This document shows positions 7,736 to 9,453 of a DNA stretch of 9,453 nucleotides, piece after piece; position 1 is the stretch's first letter; every line of letters begins with the position of its first letter. The stretch lies in assembly GCA_002309295.1 (NCBI GenBank), contig DBXF01000009.1, forward strand, positions 1 to 9,453. Reading direction: 5' to 3'. The translations under genes were made by a program, and so were the position numbers. The notes under the pieces are model-generated. The model did not search any database. It was not told the DNA's origin and worked only from the letters and a program-made list of their open reading frames with translations. The stretch is from Bacteroidales bacterium UBA1219. Its GTDB lineage: Bacteria; Bacteroidota; Bacteroidia; Bacteroidales; P3.

Positions 7736-7747
7736 TATTTGCAAATA
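7736..7747. promoter_or_regulatory. 12-bp perfect palindrome upstream of the lipoprotein promoter
   Basis: TATTTGCAAATA is perfectly self-complementary. It sits just upstream of the possible -33 box of the lipoprotein gene, where a dimeric regulator could bind. The region is A/T-rich and palindromes of this size can arise by chance, so a regulatory role is only a possibility. Confidence 0.3.
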
Positions 7748-7810
7748 GCACCTGTTTTGTACGATGCCTCTTTGGCCATTTTGCAATTTCTATCCGTTCA
7801 AATGTACGAC

Positions 7811-9103
7811 TTATTTTTTCAATTGGTCTATAATTGAGAGTGCTTTGTCCACCACTATCAAATCGTCTACAAGTCCTAGCACGGGCATTTCATCGAAAAT
7901 AAGGTCTTGGTCGTCGAAGAAATAGGTAAGCGCCCATCTTGAAGCTCTTTTATGTTTGTTGCGAGACTCCGGCGATATCATTATTGAATAAAGATTGTTG
8001 ATTTTTGAACGCAATTTTAATCTCATAGGGGAACTTATCCACTCGCTATCCCATTTGTCAACATACTCTTTAATTTCATCAACGGACATGGGTGAACCAA
8101 GCAATTTCTCCATTGTGGAAACGAATTTATCGTAATTATCGGAGGCGAACATCGAGAAAAAGTTTGATATGGCCTCATCGTCGGATTCGCCTTGTATTTG
8201 CCCGCATACCGCCACAAGGTTATCGGCTGGTGTTATGTAGCACAGACCCTGAATATATTCGGGTAGACTGAGTGACAATGCGGAACGTACCAACGACTGC
8301 CTTTCTTCTATTGTGAGTTGTTCGGGGTTGGCGCTTTCCAGTTTTTCGGTTATCGACTGTTCCACACGATCCAATATTCGCAACACCGCATACAACAAAT
8401 CAGGGGCAATAAGATAGGCGACATGGTGCATCTCCTCTTCGTAGATCTCATTTTTGTGAAAACCGCGCATGAAACTCGTCGAATTATGTAGCAAATCTTC
8501 AAAAACCGAGTTAAAAACAACAATGCTTCGTGTTGACGGAATAATTGTCTTACCGTTAATTAGTCGCTCACACAATATGGCCACGCCTTCGGCCCGGTAA
8601 TGGTTGAACAAGCCGAATATGGCATCCAACACAATATCGGGAGTGCCTCCGTCTATCGAGTTGGACAGGGTTTCGTTGTATTTATCCGCTATCTCGTCGG
8701 ATATTATTCTGTCCATCCTCAGCTCTTCAAAATCGGCGGCATGGCACATTTCGTGGTCTATCACTTCCGTAAGCTTTGTTGTGTCAGCGTTCTCGAGTAT
8801 CTGCCTCACAACAATTTCTTTCATCGAAAAGACTAGTGCCTCGGGGGAACTTTTCAGGGAATTGAAATAGGCATACAAATTCCAGTCTTCGTTTTCGTCG
8901 TTGCTAACTTCGAGTTCTATTTCCAGCCTTTCTGGCAAAGGGCGTCCCTGTATGCCGGCTATGATTGTTGTAGCCGCTTGGTGGAACAGTTCCTTGATTT
9001 TGTCCTTGGCCGCATTTATCTGCTCGGCGGTGTACAGCGTTTTATGCACAGTGCCTTCGAGCATCGTGCTTACGTTTTCATTGTCTCTGAGGATTATTCG
9101 CAT
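7811..9103 (-). CDS. Putative zinc metallopeptidase (HExxH) with DUF1232-like C-terminus
   Basis: This 430-residue protein has no signal peptide and no clear membrane helix, so it is probably cytoplasmic. Residues 113-125 (EVIDHEMCHAADF) contain a zincin motif: His117, Glu118 and His121 fit HExxH. About 50 residues on, residues 169-179 (YRAEGVAILCE) give the EGxA pattern that supplies the third zinc ligand in several gluzincin families, which points to Glu172. Residues about 389-423 (RWALTYFFDDQDLIFDEMP, VLGLVDDLIVVDKAL) match the core of the DUF1232 (YkvA-like) domain, whose hallmark is D-LIPD-iPvlGyvDDl. The middle part, 180-385, is helical and unrecognised. No substrate can be named from the sequence. 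A -7 box lies upstream. The stop is followed by a 146-bp gap that holds the next gene's promoter, so the gene is probably transcribed alone. The open reading frame is secure, the enzyme call fairly so, and the biological role unknown. Confidence 0.85.
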   Translation of the reverse strand: MRIILRDNENVSTMLEGTVHKTLYTAEQINAAKDKIKELFHQAATTIIAGIQGRPLPERLEIELEVSNDENEDWNLYAYFNSLKSSPEALVFSMKEIVVRQILENADTTKLTEVIDHEMCHAADFEELRMDRIISDEIADKYNETLSNSIDGGTPDIVLDAIFGLFNHYRAEGVAILCERLINGKTIIPSTRSIVVFNSVFEDLLHNSTSFMRGFHKNEIYEEEMHHVAYLIAPDLLYAVLRILDRVEQSITEKLESANPEQLTIEERQSLVRSALSLSLPEYIQGLCYITPADNLVAVCGQIQGESDDEAISNFFSMFASDNYDKFVSTMEKLLGSPMSVDEIKEYVDKWDSEWISSPMRLKLRSKINNLYSIMISPESRNKHKRASRWALTYFFDDQDLIFDEMPVLGLVDDLIVVDKALSIIDQLKK

Positions 9104-9129
9104 GGGAGTAGGTAAAAAATCATAACGTT

Positions 9130-9150
9130 ATTGTGAATAATGACCACAAT
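9130..9150. promoter_or_regulatory. Inverted repeat in the leader of the metallopeptidase gene
   Basis: ATTGTG at 9130-9135 and CACAAT at 9145-9150 are inverted copies separated by 9 bp. They sit between the -7 box and the start codon, about where transcription should begin. They could be an operator or a small 5' hairpin. A 10-bp palindrome, ATAACGTTAT, overlaps the left arm at 9122-9131. Confidence 0.3.
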
Positions 9151-9157
9151 TATTTTG

Positions 9158-9165
9158 CAAAGATA
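9158..9165 (-). promoter_or_regulatory. -7 box (TAnnTTTG) of the metallopeptidase gene
   Basis: The minus strand reads TATCTTTG 54 bp before the ATG at 9103, giving a leader of about 45-50 nt. No TTTG -33 box is visible at the usual distance. Confidence 0.72.
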
Positions 9166-9320
9166 CGTTTTTTTTCAGACTTCGGAACTTTTTTATAAAT
9201 TGCTCACATAAACAGGCATTTCACAAGCTGCCGGACCTAACATTTCTCATAGTATCCAAATTCTTATATTCTCAAAAGTCATACCATTCTCTTCGACATT
9301 TTGACTAAATATTTGTTTCT

Positions 9321-9453
9321 CTAGTTTATTAATCTCCTAAAAAAATCGCGTATTTTTCTACCCTTAAGGTGGGCTTCCTTCACTTTTATATCATATTTTT
9401 TCTCATCGAGTTTTTTTCTTTCTATTGCCTGTCTAAGTTGTTCCGCATTGCGT
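9321..9453 (-). CDS. Unidentified protein, C-terminal 43 residues only
   Basis: A minus-strand frame is open from the right edge (first full codon ending at 9452) to the TAG at 9321-9323. It encodes 43 strongly basic and charged residues (AEQLRQAIERKKLDEKKYD, then HLKGRKIRDFFRRLIN). The heptad-like Leu/Ile spacing suggests a helix or coiled coil, and the very basic end could touch nucleic acid. That is too little to assign a family. Support for coding comes from the protein-like composition and from the lack of stops in an A/T-rich stretch, but 43 codons at an edge is modest evidence. The 155 bp between it and the next -7 box (9166-9320) shows no convincing hairpin terminator and no gene. Confidence 0.6.
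   Translation of the reverse strand, partial: RNAEQLRQAIERKKLDEKKYDIKVKEAHLKGRKIRDFFRRLIN

Noticed and set aside
9247..9336. A 29-codon minus-strand frame just beyond the stop of the edge gene, considered as its continuation after a frameshift near the seven-T run
   Set aside because: Adding one T to the run gives TAG immediately and removing one leads to TAA within a few codons, so no single slip joins the frames. A 29-codon open stretch in A/T-rich DNA is unremarkable.

Overview
The window looks like chromosomal DNA of a member of the Bacteroidota, most likely Bacteroidales. Three things support this. Two adjacent surface proteins end in the type B C-terminal sorting domain of the type IX secretion system (gliding motility-associated C-terminal domain, CHU_C), which is confined to this phylum. 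Three minus-strand genes are each preceded by an identical TATCTTTG element, the -7 box (TAnnTTTG) of the phylum's unusual promoters. Finally, start codons lack Shine-Dalgarno sequences and lie in A/T-rich leaders. I see no rRNA, tRNA, CRISPR array, insertion sequence or integrase.

Layout. Positions 1-4187 form a plus-strand block: the 3' end of a T9SS surface protein, a complete 1057-residue modular T9SS adhesin-like protein, and queH, which makes the last step of queuosine synthesis. Gaps of 19 and 16 bp suggest one transcript. The block ends at a clean GAAA-loop hairpin with A- and T-tracts on its two sides (4222-4249), which can stop transcription from both directions. Everything after it is on the minus strand, read from right to left: the 3' tail of an unidentified gene (9321-9453), a 430-residue putative zinc metallopeptidase with a DUF1232-like C-terminus (7811-9103), a lipoprotein of unknown function (6813-7664), an M24B Xaa-Pro aminopeptidase (5110-6498) and a Q/E-rich multi-pass membrane protein (4271-5014). 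The metallopeptidase, lipoprotein and aminopeptidase genes each have their own -7 box, so they are probably separate transcription units. The membrane-protein gene has none and probably follows the aminopeptidase.

How the genes relate. The two surface proteins are tandem paralogues: about 73% identity over the last 119 residues without a gap. They are exported through the Sec system and then through T9SS machinery encoded elsewhere. queH, the aminopeptidase and the membrane protein look like housekeeping genes. I see no single multi-gene system. The most unusual item is the HExxH / EGxA protein with the DUF1232-like tail. Second is the paralogous adhesin pair, and third a 314-bp spacer (6499-6812) that is larger than its promoter requires.
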